From: Victivallales bacterium
GTDB lineage: Bacteria > Verrucomicrobiota > Lentisphaeria > Victivallales > UBA1829
DNA length: 19,647 nucleotides
Assembly (NCBI GenBank): GCA_016285335.1
Contig: JAEEQO010000030.1
Location: forward strand, 1 to 19,647
Reading direction: 5' to 3'
Made by a program: the position numbers and the translations under genes. This document shows positions 1 through 8,510 of this stretch, in pieces (the first letter of the stretch is position 1; each line of letters starts with the position of its first letter). The notes under the pieces are model-generated. The model ran no database searches, was not told the origin of the DNA, and saw nothing but the letters and a program-made list of their open reading frames with translations.

Positions 1-657
1 GAATGCGTCGTGGCCCCCGATTTCGAGCCGGAAGCGCTCGAAGGCTTCAACGACAGCGTGACCTACAAGGTCAACAAGCAGCTCCGCGTGCTCAAGTGCG
101 GCGCGCTCGACACCCTGCCCAAATTCGTCGGCGATCCCGCCGTGAACACCATCAAGGTGCTCGCCGACGGCTCGCTCGTGATCGCCGCCCCGCTCCTTAC
201 CCACGTCCGCTCGTTCGCCGACCTCCCCGCCGCCACCGGCGAGAACAAAGCGTGCGGCGCGCAGGTCTCCACCGTGGAGCCGACCGACCAGCAGGCGAAG
301 GACCTGCTCGCGGCGTGGTACATCAACATTTCCGTGCGTTCGAACGGCGTCGTGATCGTGAAGAACGGCCAGACGCTCTCCGTGGGAACCGGCGAGCAGG
401 ACCGCGTGGGCGCGGTCGAACAGGCTATCGAAAAGTTCAAGCAGAAATTCACCGGCGATGTCACGCTCGACGGCGCGGCCATGTCCAGCGACGGATTCTT
501 CCCGTTCCCGGACGCCCTCGAAGTCGCCGCCGCCGCGGGCATCCGCGCGGTCGTCTCGCCCGCCGGCTCCCTGAAGGACGCCGACGTGGTGAAGCGCGCG
601 AACGAACTCGGCGTGGCGCTGCGTCACGCCCCGGAACGCATCTTCTCGCACCACTGA
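1..657 (+). CDS. purH: AICAR formyltransferase (PurH C-terminal part), 5' end cut by window
   Basis: Transfers a formyl group from 10-formyl-tetrahydrofolate to AICAR, the penultimate step of IMP synthesis in the cytosol. The frame is open from base 1, reading ECVVAPDFEPEAL, and that APDF(E)PEAL stretch is typical of the AICARFT domain, so the GTG at 10 is internal and not the start. 218 residues are visible. Seen here: Ser-Asn at 114-115 (RSNGVVIVKNGQTL, the Asn of the AICARFT active site), the GTGEQDRVG variant of the usual GAGQxSR loop, FFPFPD at 166-171, and a C-terminal R-x-F-x-H (ERIFSHH) matching the substrate-binding Arg and His near the family's end. The IMP cyclohydrolase domain lies outside the window, so I cannot tell whether this is a bifunctional PurH or a stand-alone transformylase. 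recD2 starts 34 nt downstream. Confidence 0.88.
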   Translation, partial: ECVVAPDFEPEALEGFNDSVTYKVNKQLRVLKCGALDTLPKFVGDPAVNTIKVLADGSLVIAAPLLTHVRSFADLPAATGENKACGAQVSTVEPTDQQAKDLLAAWYINISVRSNGVVIVKNGQTLSVGTGEQDRVGAVEQAIEKFKQKFTGDVTLDGAAMSSDGFFPFPDALEVAAAAGIRAVVSPAGSLKDADVVKRANELGVALRHAPERIFSHH

Positions 658-691
658 TCTCCTGATCGCGAGCTCAAACCCGCGGGCGGCC

Positions 692-2896
692 ATGACGGAC
701 GAATTCGGCGCCGAATCCGGAAACGCCTCCCTCGCCGAGCACAAGCTCAACGGGGAAGTGGAACACATCGTGTACGAAAGCGAGGACGACGCGTACACCG
801 TGTTTCGCCTGCGGGACGCCCAGGGCGCGGTTTTCACCGCCGTCGGGTCCGTGCCCGGGCTTTCCCCCGGCCAGACAGTCCGGCTCTCCGGCAAATGGGA
901 GATGCACAAGGACCATGGCCGGCAGTTCCGCGTGAGCTCGTGCGAGTTCTCGCTCCCGGCCACACGCAACGGCCTCATCAAATATCTCTCCAGCGGCGTC
1001 GTGAAGGGCATCGGCGAGAAATACGCCCGCGCCATCGTCGACACGTTCGGCCCGGACACGCTGAACGTGCTGAACCAGCAGTCGCGCCGCCTGAAGGAAG
1101 TCCCCGGCCTCGGCAAGAAGCGCATCGATGCCATCCGCAAGGCGTGGAAGGAAAACGAGGACCGCCGCGAAAGCCAGATCTACCTGCAGGGGCTCGGCAT
1201 CAATCCCGCGTGGTTCGTCCGCATCTACGAAAAGTACGGCAACGAGGCTCCTGCGGCCATCCGCGAGAACCCGTACCGCCTCGCCGCCGACATCAAGGGC
1301 ATCGGATTCACATACGCCGACAAGATCGCCCGCCAGCTCGGCATCGGCAGGAACGACGTGCGCCGCATGACCGCGGGCGTGACCTACGGCCTCCTGCAGG
1401 CGCGTCAGGCGGGACACGTCTGCATGCCGCAGGCCGCGTTCGTCAAATTTCTGGCGGAACTGCTCGACGTGGACGAGGCGGACGCGGGCACGGCCATCGA
1501 AAAGGCGCTCGAAACCAACCGGGCGGCATCCTGCGTTTCGCACGAGGGCGATGTGATGATCTACGAGCCCGGACTCCTGCGCTGCGAGGACGAACTGCCG
1601 TTCATCATCCGCTTCCTCCAATCGCGCGAACGCTACGCAGGGATGAAACTCGCGCAGGTCCCCGCCCCGCCGAACTCGAAATTCAGTTCGGAACAGCTCC
1701 TCGCCGTCAACCGCGTGTCGCAGTCGCCCCTCACCATCATCACCGGCGGACCCGGCGTCGGCAAGACCACGGTCGTGTCGGAGATCGTCCGCCGCGCGAA
1801 GCTCGCCCGCCTCGCCATCGCGCTGGCGGCCCCGACCGGACGCGCCGCAAAACGCATGACCGAAGCCACCGGCATCACCGCGTTCACGCTTCACCGCCTG
1901 CTCAAATGGGACCCCGCCGCCCGCAAGTTCGTGTTCGGACGCGGCAACCAGCTCCCCTACGACCTCTTCGTGCTGGATGAGACGTCCATGCTCGACATCC
2001 TGCTCGCACTCGCGTTCTTCCGCGCGGTCAAGCCCGGCGCTTCGGTCGTGATCGTGGGCGACCCGGACCAGCTGCCGTCCGTCGGACCCGGCAATGTGCT
2101 GAACGACCTCATCGCGTCCGGCGTCTGCCCCGTTTCCCGCCTCACGCAGATCTTCCGCCAGGGCGACGGCAGCGGCATCATCCACGCAGCCCACGACGTG
2201 AACCACGGCGTCGTGCCGCGTCTGCCCCGCCGCGAGAAGGACGCCCCGGCCGATTTCTACTGGATCGAGAAGGACGACCCGGAGGACGCCGCCGACGTGA
2301 TCGAACGCATGATCTGCGACCGCATCCCGCGCCGGTTCGGGCTCGACCCGGTCCGCGACGTGCAGCTGCTGTGCCCCATGAACCGCGGCACGGTCGGCAC
2401 GCAGGCCATGAACGAGCTGCTTCAGGAGAAGTTGAACCCGGAGAAGAAATTCGTGTTCCGCTCGCTCGGACGCACGTTCAAGACCGGCGACAAGGTCATG
2501 CAGATCGTGAACAACTACGACAAGAACGTCTTCAACGGCGACATGGGCTTCCTCGGACGCATCGACTTCAAAAACGAATCGTTCCAGGTGCGCTACGAGT
2601 CCGGCCCGCAGGTCGAATACCGCTTCGAAGAGGCTGAACAGCTCGTGCCCGCCTACGCCGTCACGGTCCATAAGTCGCAGGGCTGCGAATTCCCCGCCGT
2701 CGTGATGCCGCTGCTCTCCCAGCACTACATGATGCTCCAGCGGAACCTGCTTTACACCGGCATCACCCGCGCAAAACGCCTCATGGTCCTGGTCGGCTCC
2801 CGTAAGGCCGTCTCCATGGCGGTCCGCAACGCCGTCCGCGAGCCGCGCTACTCGCTTCTGCTGGAAAAACTCATCACAGGAGGTCCGCTCACATGA
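692..2896 (+). CDS. recD2: RecD2-like SF1B DNA helicase
   Basis: ATP-dependent 5'-3' DNA helicase of the RecD2 type, the form found in bacteria outside RecBCD and linked to replication-fork and repair work. The product is 734 residues, a usual length for RecD2. An N-terminal OB-like segment (about 20-90) precedes helix-hairpin-helix repeats (GVVKGIGEKYA at 102-112, VPGLGKKRI at 137-145, IKGIGFTYADKI at 201-212). The helicase core then shows Walker A GGPGVGKTT at 352-360, Walker B LDETSM at 428-433, motif III GDPDQLP at 456-462, FRQ at 488-490, VHKSQG at 659-664 and YTGITRAKR at 688-696. No RecB- or RecC-like gene is nearby, which agrees with RecD2 rather than RecD. The ATG at 692 has no clear Shine-Dalgarno; it was chosen because the N-terminal domain begins soon after it. 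The stop overlaps the next start as ATGA. Confidence 0.93.
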   Translation: MTDEFGAESGNASLAEHKLNGEVEHIVYESEDDAYTVFRLRDAQGAVFTAVGSVPGLSPGQTVRLSGKWEMHKDHGRQFRVSSCEFSLPATRNGLIKYLSSGVVKGIGEKYARAIVDTFGPDTLNVLNQQSRRLKEVPGLGKKRIDAIRKAWKENEDRRESQIYLQGLGINPAWFVRIYEKYGNEAPAAIRENPYRLAADIKGIGFTYADKIARQLGIGRNDVRRMTAGVTYGLLQARQAGHVCMPQAAFVKFLAELLDVDEADAGTAIEKALETNRAASCVSHEGDVMIYEPGLLRCEDELPFIIRFLQSRERYAGMKLAQVPAPPNSKFSSEQLLAVNRVSQSPLTIITGGPGVGKTTVVSEIVRRAKLARLAIALAAPTGRAAKRMTEATGITAFTLHRLLKWDPAARKFVFGRGNQLPYDLFVLDETSMLDILLALAFFRAVKPGASVVIVGDPDQLPSVGPGNVLNDLIASGVCPVSRLTQIFRQGDGSGIIHAAHDVNHGVVPRLPRREKDAPADFYWIEKDDPEDAADVIERMICDRIPRRFGLDPVRDVQLLCPMNRGTVGTQAMNELLQEKLNPEKKFVFRSLGRTFKTGDKVMQIVNNYDKNVFNGDMGFLGRIDFKNESFQVRYESGPQVEYRFEEAEQLVPAYAVTVHKSQGCEFPAVVMPLLSQHYMMLQRNLLYTGITRAKRLMVLVGSRKAVSMAVRNAVREPRYSLLLEKLITGGPLT
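2878..2884 (+). promoter_or_regulatory. Strong ribosome binding site for the GSCFA gene
   Basis: AGGAGGT, a near-perfect Shine-Dalgarno, lies inside the last codons of recD2, 8 nt before the ATG at 2893. It fixes the GSCFA start and shows that this gene can be initiated independently even though its start overlaps the recD2 stop. Confidence 0.75.
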
Positions 2897-3774
2897 ACAC
2901 GTCCGGCCCCATTCCGTACACCCCGGTCAACTACGAATTCCCGTTTCCGAAGATCCGTGCTCAGGGCACGCTCGCCGCGATCGGGTCGTGCTTCGCGCAG
3001 GACATCGCGGAAACGCTGCTCGACAGCTCCATGAAGGGCATGATCAACCCGAACGGCATCCTGTACAACCCCTACTCCATCAACGACGCGCTTCAGCGGC
3101 TGGAATGCGGCTACACGGAGAGCGATTTCTTCGAGCTCAACGGCCTGTGGCATTCGTGGCGGCACCACGGCTCCTTCTCCGCCCCGAGCGCGGCCGAGGG
3201 CGCCGAAAGAGCCAACGAATCCGCGAAGAAGTTCCGCCGCGTGCTCAAAAAAGCCGATTTCTTCCTCATGACCGTCTCCACGGCGGTCGTCTGGCGGCAC
3301 ATGCCGGAACGCCTCGTGGTCGCGAACTGCCACAAGGTGCCCGGCAACGAGTTCGAGCAATTCGTGCTGAGCTACGACACCTGCCGCGCCGCCATGCGGA
3401 ACGCATGCGAGATCATCCGTTCGTACAACGCGAATTGCCCGATCATCCTCACGCTGTCGCCCGTACGCCATAATCCCGGCGACCTCGCCACGAACTCGCT
3501 TTCGAAGGCGCGGCTCCGGGCGGCCATGGCGGACGTTTGCACGAAAGTGGATGGATGCGCCTATTTCCCTGCGTTCGAGATCCTGAACGACGAACTGCGC
3601 GACTACCGGTTCTACGCCGAGGACATGCTCCATCCCTCCGAGCTCGCGCGGAAGATCATCCTCGAACGTTTCCTCGACGCGTGCTTCATCCCGCGGGCGA
3701 AGGCCGACTACGAGGCGGCGGAACTCCGCCGTCGGCAGTCGCGCCACATCCCGATCGCGGGACAGGGGGAATAA
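2893..3774 (+). CDS. GSCFA-domain protein (SGNH-hydrolase-like), function unknown
   Basis: 293 residues. It carries the family signature GSCFAQ at 31-36, followed by NPNGILYNPYSI (53-64), TLSPVRH (187-193), a YFPAFEILNDELRDYRFY block (about 224-241) and DMLHPS (244-249). These are the conserved blocks of the GSCFA family, which is related to SGNH/GDSL hydrolases; the Ser in GSCF and the Asp/His of DxxHP would be the candidate catalytic residues. No signal peptide or membrane segment is seen, so it is probably cytosolic. The biochemical role of the family is not established as far as I know. The start overlaps the recD2 stop by 4 nt and asparagine synthase follows after 3 nt, so all three are probably one transcript. 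A hydrolase or acyl-transfer role on a sugar or surface polymer is possible but unproven. Confidence 0.87.
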   Translation: MNTSGPIPYTPVNYEFPFPKIRAQGTLAAIGSCFAQDIAETLLDSSMKGMINPNGILYNPYSINDALQRLECGYTESDFFELNGLWHSWRHHGSFSAPSAAEGAERANESAKKFRRVLKKADFFLMTVSTAVVWRHMPERLVVANCHKVPGNEFEQFVLSYDTCRAAMRNACEIIRSYNANCPIILTLSPVRHNPGDLATNSLSKARLRAAMADVCTKVDGCAYFPAFEILNDELRDYRFYAEDMLHPSELARKIILERFLDACFIPRAKADYEAAELRRRQSRHIPIAGQGE

Positions 3775-3777
3775 GCC

Positions 3778-5637
3778 ATGTGCGGGATCGCAGGGTGTTT
3801 CAACCGGAAAACGCCGCCCGACGAGGCATTGCTTCAAAAGTTGTGCGGCACGATGCGCCAGCGCGGCCCGGATGCGTCCGGCACACACCTCGACGGCCCG
3901 CTCGGGCTCGCTCACACGCGTCTCTCCGTGATCGACCTCGACGGCGGCTGCCAGCCCATGTCGAGCGAAGACGGACGTTTCACGATCGTGTTCAACGGCG
4001 AGATCTTCAACTTTCGCGAGCTCAGAGATGAGCTGGAGCACAAGGGCGAAACATTCCGCACGAAATCCGACACGGAAGTCCTGCTGAAACTCCTGATCCG
4101 CGAGGGGGCGGACTGTCTCCCGCACCTCAACGGCTTCTTCGCTTTCGCGTTCTACGACGCGGCGGAAAAAGCGCTCCTGCTGGCGCGCGATTACCACGGC
4201 GTGAAACCCCTGTTTTATTTTCACCTCCCGACCGGCGAGTTCGGCTTCGCAAGCCGTTTTTTCACGCTCACACTTTGCCCCGGGTGCCCGGACGAGATTT
4301 CGCCGGAAGCGCTGGCGGATTACCTCGCGTTCCAGTACATTCCCGCGCCCGCCACGATCCGCAAGGGCGTGAAGAAGCTCATGCCCGGGACCGCGGTCGA
4401 ATTCGAGCTGGAAACGGGCATAATGCGGGAAATCGACTGGGGCGCGCGAGTCGAGCTGAAACCGGAGACGATCTCCTACGAAGATGCCTGCGAACGTGTG
4501 CGAAATCTGCTTTCGGCTGCCGTGGAGCGCCGTCTTATCGCCGACGTGCCGCTCGGCGTGTTCCTGTCCGGCGGGCTCGACTCCGCCATCATGACCGCGC
4601 TTGCCGCGAAGCATTCGTCCGGCCCGCTGGAGTGCTTCTCCATCGGGTTCGACGATCCGCGCTACGACGAAAGCGCCGACTGCAAAACCGCCGCGGCCCA
4701 CCTCGGAAAACTGGCTCCGCATGGTCTGCATCATCACATTAAAACCGTCCAGCCAAACGACTTCGATCTGCTGCCGAAACTCGCGGACGAGTTCGGCGAA
4801 CCTTACGCCGACGCGTCCATGCTCCCGACGTATTTCCTGGCGCAGTTCGCACGCGAACACGTGACCGTGGCACTGAGCGGCGACGGCGCGGACGAGCTCT
4901 TCGGCGGATATGAACGCTACCGCGCGATGTCCATGCTCGGGAAACTCCGTTCGTTCACGCCGGGCGCGCTCTGGAACGCCGCGGCGGCCTGTCTGCCGGA
5001 TTCGGGCGAACGAAGCAAAGCGGGACGCCTGAAGCGGTTCCTGCGCCTGGGCGCGGTCGCAGGCGACGCCGCGCGCTACGACGCCCTGATGTCGCATTTC
5101 GCGGCGGAATCCATTTCAAATATTGCGCCCGGTCTTCGCCCGCATCTGAGCTCGAAACGCACCCTGCCGGACGCCGCCTGCCTCATGGCGTCGCTGATGG
5201 AGGACGATCTGCACCGTTATCTGCCCGGCGACGTGCTGACGAAGGTCGACGTCTGCTCCATGGCGGCCTCGCTCGAGGTCCGCAATCCGTTCCTCGATCC
5301 GCAGGTATCCGCGTTTGCGCGTTCGCTGCCGGTCGACTTCAAAATCCAGGGCTCCCGCCGCAAGCGCATCCTCGGCGACGCCTTCGCATCCGAGCTCCCG
5401 ACGGGCTGGGCCGAACGGAGGAAACGCGGCTTCGGCGTGCCCGTGGCGGCGTGGTTCCGCACCGTCTGGCGCGACCGTCTGCGCTCGGCTCTGCTGGACG
5501 GGCTTCCGAAGCATTGGGACATGTTCGACCGGGACGCCGTGGAACGCCTGATCGACGCCCATCAGACTGGCGGAAAAGACCGTTCCTACCTGTTGTTTTC
5601 GCTGCTGATGCTGTCGTTTCAGGGCAAAAACACATAA
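3778..5637 (+). CDS. asnB: Asparagine synthase, glutamine-hydrolysing (AsnB type)
   Basis: Makes asparagine (or a related amide) by activating aspartate with ATP and using ammonia from glutamine. The product is 619 residues. An N-terminal class-II glutaminase starts directly with Cys2 (MCGIAGCF; Met removed in the mature enzyme) and has RGPD at 29-32, TRLS at 47-50, NGEIFN at 73-78 and SDTE at 97-100. The C-terminal synthetase has the PP-loop LSGGLDSA at 263-270, LSGDGADELFGGY at 366-378 and a YLPGDVLTKVD block at 481-491. GGGA (3764-3772 region, purine-rich) just before the start serves as RBS. One oddity is that the usual FASE-x-KAL segment reads FASRFFTL (157-164). Some AsnB-type enzymes amidate other substrates in surface-polymer or specialised metabolism; adjacency to a GSCFA gene leaves that open. 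A separate promoter is not visible. Confidence 0.92.
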   Translation: MCGIAGCFNRKTPPDEALLQKLCGTMRQRGPDASGTHLDGPLGLAHTRLSVIDLDGGCQPMSSEDGRFTIVFNGEIFNFRELRDELEHKGETFRTKSDTEVLLKLLIREGADCLPHLNGFFAFAFYDAAEKALLLARDYHGVKPLFYFHLPTGEFGFASRFFTLTLCPGCPDEISPEALADYLAFQYIPAPATIRKGVKKLMPGTAVEFELETGIMREIDWGARVELKPETISYEDACERVRNLLSAAVERRLIADVPLGVFLSGGLDSAIMTALAAKHSSGPLECFSIGFDDPRYDESADCKTAAAHLGKLAPHGLHHHIKTVQPNDFDLLPKLADEFGEPYADASMLPTYFLAQFAREHVTVALSGDGADELFGGYERYRAMSMLGKLRSFTPGALWNAAAACLPDSGERSKAGRLKRFLRLGAVAGDAARYDALMSHFAAESISNIAPGLRPHLSSKRTLPDAACLMASLMEDDLHRYLPGDVLTKVDVCSMAASLEVRNPFLDPQVSAFARSLPVDFKIQGSRRKRILGDAFASELPTGWAERRKRGFGVPVAAWFRTVWRDRLRSALLDGLPKHWDMFDRDAVERLIDAHQTGGKDRSYLLFSLLMLSFQGKNT

Positions 5638-5642
5638 TTTTT

Positions 5643-5664
5643 CGGATTTCGATTTGCAAATCCG
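5643..5664. other. Small inverted repeat after asnB
   Basis: CGGATTT (5643-5649) and AAATCCG (5658-5664) are perfect complements around an 8-nt loop. No T-tract follows, so a terminator function for asnB is doubtful. The loop and right arm overlap the TTTCGATTTGCAA 13-mer that recurs upstream of the MarR gene, so this may be a protein site instead. Confidence 0.35.
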
Positions 5665-5686
5665 GCAAGGATAAGTATTTTATAAT
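5654..5686 (+). promoter_or_regulatory. Candidate promoter for proA
   Basis: A perfect TATAAT lies at 5681-5686 in a locally AT-rich stretch. TTGCAA at 5654-5659 is a possible -35, but its 21-nt distance to TATAAT is long; paired with TATTTT at 5676-5681 the spacer is 16. The -10 box is convincing, the -35 is not. The leader to the proA start is about 90 nt and ends in the RBS AAGGAT (5774-5779). Confidence 0.45.
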
Positions 5687-5784
5687 GCACAATCTTACAA
5701 CACGGGGCTCCGCGAACCGGGGCCGCCGCGCCGGAAAAGCCGCCTGACGGACGGTCCGGCGCATCAATTTGTGAAGGATAACAG

Positions 5785-7071
5785 ATGATCTGCGAAACAA
5801 ACAACGAAGCCGACGTCCGGGAAGCGATGCACGAGCTCGGGCTCCGCGCCCTCCGCGCCTCCCGTGCCCTGGCCTCCGCCTCCGCCGCCGACCGCGTGCG
5901 CTGGCTGCATGCGATGGCGGACGCGCTCGAACGCGATACCGGCCTCATCCTGGCCGCAAATGCCGAAGATTTGGACGAAGCGAAAAAGAACGGGCTGGAC
6001 GCTCCGAAGCTGGAACGCCTCACCCTGACGCCGAAACGCGTGAAGGACGTGGCGGACGCCCTGCGCCATGTGGCCGGGCTCGACGACCCGGTCGGACGCA
6101 TCCTCTCCACCGTCACGCGCCCGAACGGCCTCCGCATCGACAAGGTCTCCGTGCCGATCGGCGTGATCGCGATCATCTACGAATCCCGCCCGAACGTGAC
6201 GGTCGACGCTGCCGGGCTCTGTGTCAAATCCGGCAACGCGGTCATTCTGCGCGGCGGCAGCGAGGCGCTGCGCTCGAACACCGCGTTCGCGAAGTGCATC
6301 TCCGACGCCGGGATCGCGGCGGGCATGCCCGAAGGCGCGGTCCAGCTTGTGCCGTTCAAAGGCCATGCCGCCGTCTCCGCCATGTTGAAGATGGACGACT
6401 GCATCAACCTGGTCATCCCGCGCGGCGGCGAACGCCTGATCCGCGCCGTGGTCGAACAGGCCACGATGCCGGTCATCAAGCATTACAAAGGCGTGTGCCA
6501 CATCTTCGTCGACCACGTGTGCGACCAGGATCAGGCGCTCGTCGTCATCGAAAACGCAAAGTGCCAGCGTCCGAGCGTCTGCAACGCGCTGGAGACCATC
6601 CTCATCGACGCCTCCATCGCGCCGGAGTTCGCCCCCAAGCTCGCCGCGAAGCTCGCACAGCTCGGCGTGACCATGCACGGCGACGAAGCGTTCGCGAAGC
6701 TCGCCGCGCCCGTCGCGGTCGTCCCCGCCACCGAGGAGGACTGGCCGAAGGAATACCTTTCGCTCGACGTCGCGGTCCGCATCGTTCCCGGCGTGAAGGA
6801 AGCGGTCGACCACATCAACCGCTACGGTTCCGGCCACAGCGACAGCATCCTCACGACCGACGAAGCGAACGCGCAGTTCTTCCTGGACAACGTCGACTCC
6901 GCGGCCGTGTACTGGAACGCCTCCACGCGGTTCACCGACGGCGGCGAGTTCGGCATGGGCGCCGAAATGGGCATCAGCACGGACAAGCTCCATGCGCGCG
7001 GCCCGATGGGCCTCCCCGAACTCACCTCCTACAAGTACAAGATATACGGCACGGGCCAGATCCGCTCCTGA
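5785..7071 (+). CDS. proA: Gamma-glutamyl phosphate reductase
   Basis: NADPH-dependent reduction of gamma-glutamyl phosphate to glutamate semialdehyde, the second step of proline synthesis, in the cytosol. The product is 428 residues, normal for ProA. Seen here: KVSVPIGVIAIIYESRPNVT at 120-139, LRGGSEA at 155-161, IPRGGERLI at 211-219, the catalytic cysteine C266 in QRPSVCNALET (261-271), and the C-terminal FGMGAEMGIST and RGPMGLPELTSYKY blocks (389-418). The ATG at 5785 has AAGGAT six nucleotides upstream. The partner kinase gene proB is not in the window. The gene appears to be a single transcription unit behind its own AT-rich leader, followed by a stem-loop. Confidence 0.96.
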   Translation: MICETNNEADVREAMHELGLRALRASRALASASAADRVRWLHAMADALERDTGLILAANAEDLDEAKKNGLDAPKLERLTLTPKRVKDVADALRHVAGLDDPVGRILSTVTRPNGLRIDKVSVPIGVIAIIYESRPNVTVDAAGLCVKSGNAVILRGGSEALRSNTAFAKCISDAGIAAGMPEGAVQLVPFKGHAAVSAMLKMDDCINLVIPRGGERLIRAVVEQATMPVIKHYKGVCHIFVDHVCDQDQALVVIENAKCQRPSVCNALETILIDASIAPEFAPKLAAKLAQLGVTMHGDEAFAKLAAPVAVVPATEEDWPKEYLSLDVAVRIVPGVKEAVDHINRYGSGHSDSILTTDEANAQFFLDNVDSAAVYWNASTRFTDGGEFGMGAEMGISTDKLHARGPMGLPELTSYKYKIYGTGQIRS

Positions 7072-7096
7072 CCCGGCCCGCTCATGCGCCTGATCC

Positions 7097-7118
7097 GCCG
7101 GAGCTTTTCCGCTCCGGC
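7097..7118. terminator. Stem-loop between proA and mtaB (weak terminator candidate)
   Basis: GCCGGAGC (7097-7104) and GCTCCGGC (7111-7118) form a perfect 8-bp GC-rich stem with a 6-nt loop TTTTCC. The sequence after it is AGGGCCGATTTATT, without a continuous T-run, so it may only attenuate transcription or protect the proA 3' end. Confidence 0.45.
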
Positions 7119-7159
7119 AGGGCCGATTTATTCCCGCAACCCCCATTTATCGACAGAAC

Positions 7160-8485
7160 ATGAAACCGATCACTGCAGCGGTAATGACCCTCGGCTGCCG
7201 CCTCAACCAGGCCGACAGCGCGCTCCTGACCGACAGGCTGATCCGCCTCGGATTCCGGATCGTCCCGCCGGACGCCTCCAGCAGTCCGAACCTCATCCTC
7301 ATCAACTCCTGCACGGTCACGGAGACCGCCTACAAGAAAAGCAAGCAGGCGCTGCGCTCCATCCGCGCCGAAAACCCGCAGTCGTTCATCGTCTTCACCG
7401 GCTGCGCCGCGGACGTGAGCCGAGACGAGCTGGAGCGGAACCAGGACATCGACCTGGTGCTGACCAACGAGCAGAAGAAGAACATCGAAACGATCCTGCC
7501 CGAATATCTGGCATTACTGGAAAAACGCGCCGTCCCCGCTGCGCCCAAGCTCGCGAAGGGCATCTTCGCCGAACAGGCGCAGGGCGTGTTCCCGTTCCGT
7601 TCCCGCGCGTTCATCAAGGTGCAGGAAGGCTGCAACAACAGCTGTTCCTACTGCATCGTGCCGGCGGCCCGCGGCCCGGAACGTTCCCGCGACCCGAAGG
7701 AGATCGCCGCCGAGTTCCAAAAGGCCGTGGACGACGGGTTCCAGGAGATCGTGCTGACCGGCGTGAACACGTGCCACTACAAGGCGGGCAAGACCGGGAT
7801 GCCGGAGCTCATCGACCGCCTGTGCGAAATCCCCGGCGACTTCCGCATCCGCCTGAGCTCCACCGAGCCCTGCGACGAGCTGTTCCCGATCGTCGACGCC
7901 ATGAAGCGCAACCTCGGGAAAGTCTGCGAATTCCTGCATCTGCCCCTTCAGAGCGGCTGCGACAGGATCCTGAAGGCCATGAACCGCCACTGCGACACCG
8001 CGAAGTTCGCCGAGTATGCGGCATACGCCCGTGCGGCGATCCCGAACCTCCACCTCGGCACGGACATCATCGTCGGGTTCCCCGGCGAGACGGACGCCGA
8101 TTTCGCGGAATCGCTCGAATTCCTGCGGAAGACGGACTTCGCGAACATCCACATCTTCCCGTATTCGCCCCGCAAGGGCACTCCGGCGGCGGACATGCCG
8201 GACAAGGTGCAGAAGACCGTGGCCGCCGACCGCATCGAACAGCTCAAGGCGCTGAAGGAGGAGTGCGCGACGAAGTTCGCGAAGAGCCTCGTCGGCTCCA
8301 CCGGCGCGGTCCTGATCGAGTCCAACTGCAACAGGAAAGAACTCTGGGACGGCTGGTCCGGCAACTACGTCCGCACCATCGTCAGCAGCGACACGGACAT
8401 CTCCCGCAGGCTGCTCCGCGTGAAGTTCCAGCGGTTCCTCCCCATCGGCGCGCTTTTTGCGGAAATTATCGGCGGGAACGATTGA
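7160..8485 (+). CDS. mtaB: tRNA (N6-threonylcarbamoyladenosine(37)-C2)-methylthiotransferase
   Basis: Radical-SAM enzyme that adds a methylthio group to t6A37 of ANN-decoding tRNAs, giving ms2t6A. The product is 441 residues, the usual size. The N-terminal methylthiotransferase domain has its three cluster cysteines C13 (LGCRLNQADS), C51 (NSCTVTE) and C82 (FTGCAA). The radical-SAM CxxxCxxC is C158-C162-C165 (EGCNNSCSYCIVPAARG). LPLQSGCD at 261-268 and GTDIIVGFPGET at 300-311 follow, then a C-terminal TRAM-like beta segment (about 380-437). LGCRLNQ and IVPxxRGxxRSR point to MtaB rather than MiaB or RimO. The ATG at 7160 has no good Shine-Dalgarno; it immediately precedes the conserved strand before LGCRLNQ. 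A recX promoter appears to begin over its stop codon. Confidence 0.92.
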   Translation: MKPITAAVMTLGCRLNQADSALLTDRLIRLGFRIVPPDASSSPNLILINSCTVTETAYKKSKQALRSIRAENPQSFIVFTGCAADVSRDELERNQDIDLVLTNEQKKNIETILPEYLALLEKRAVPAAPKLAKGIFAEQAQGVFPFRSRAFIKVQEGCNNSCSYCIVPAARGPERSRDPKEIAAEFQKAVDDGFQEIVLTGVNTCHYKAGKTGMPELIDRLCEIPGDFRIRLSSTEPCDELFPIVDAMKRNLGKVCEFLHLPLQSGCDRILKAMNRHCDTAKFAEYAAYARAAIPNLHLGTDIIVGFPGETDADFAESLEFLRKTDFANIHIFPYSPRKGTPAADMPDKVQKTVAADRIEQLKALKEECATKFAKSLVGSTGAVLIESNCNRKELWDGWSGNYVRTIVSSDTDISRRLLRVKFQRFLPIGALFAEIIGGND

Positions 8486-8510
8486 TTTTTCCGGGTTTCC
8501 GGTGTATCTT
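8482..8510 (+). promoter_or_regulatory. Candidate sigma-70 type promoter for recX and the lipoprotein gene
   Basis: TTGATT (8482-8487) and TATCTT (8505-8510) are separated by exactly 17 nt in an AT-rich stretch that overlaps the mtaB stop codon. Each box matches the consensus at 4 of 6 positions. It supports placing the recX start at 8553, because the upstream in-frame ATG at 8457 would lie before this promoter. Confidence 0.45.

Noticed and set aside
674..2725. 683-codon open frame on the - strand opposite recD2
   Set aside because: It mirrors recD2 in a GC-rich gene where stop codons are rare on the other strand; the translation has low-complexity Ala/Val/Asp/His/Arg composition and no recognisable domain.
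2848..5097. 749-codon open frame on the - strand opposite the GSCFA gene and asnB
   Set aside because: Spans two well-supported + strand genes and has the Arg/Glu/Val-rich shadow composition; no motif was seen.
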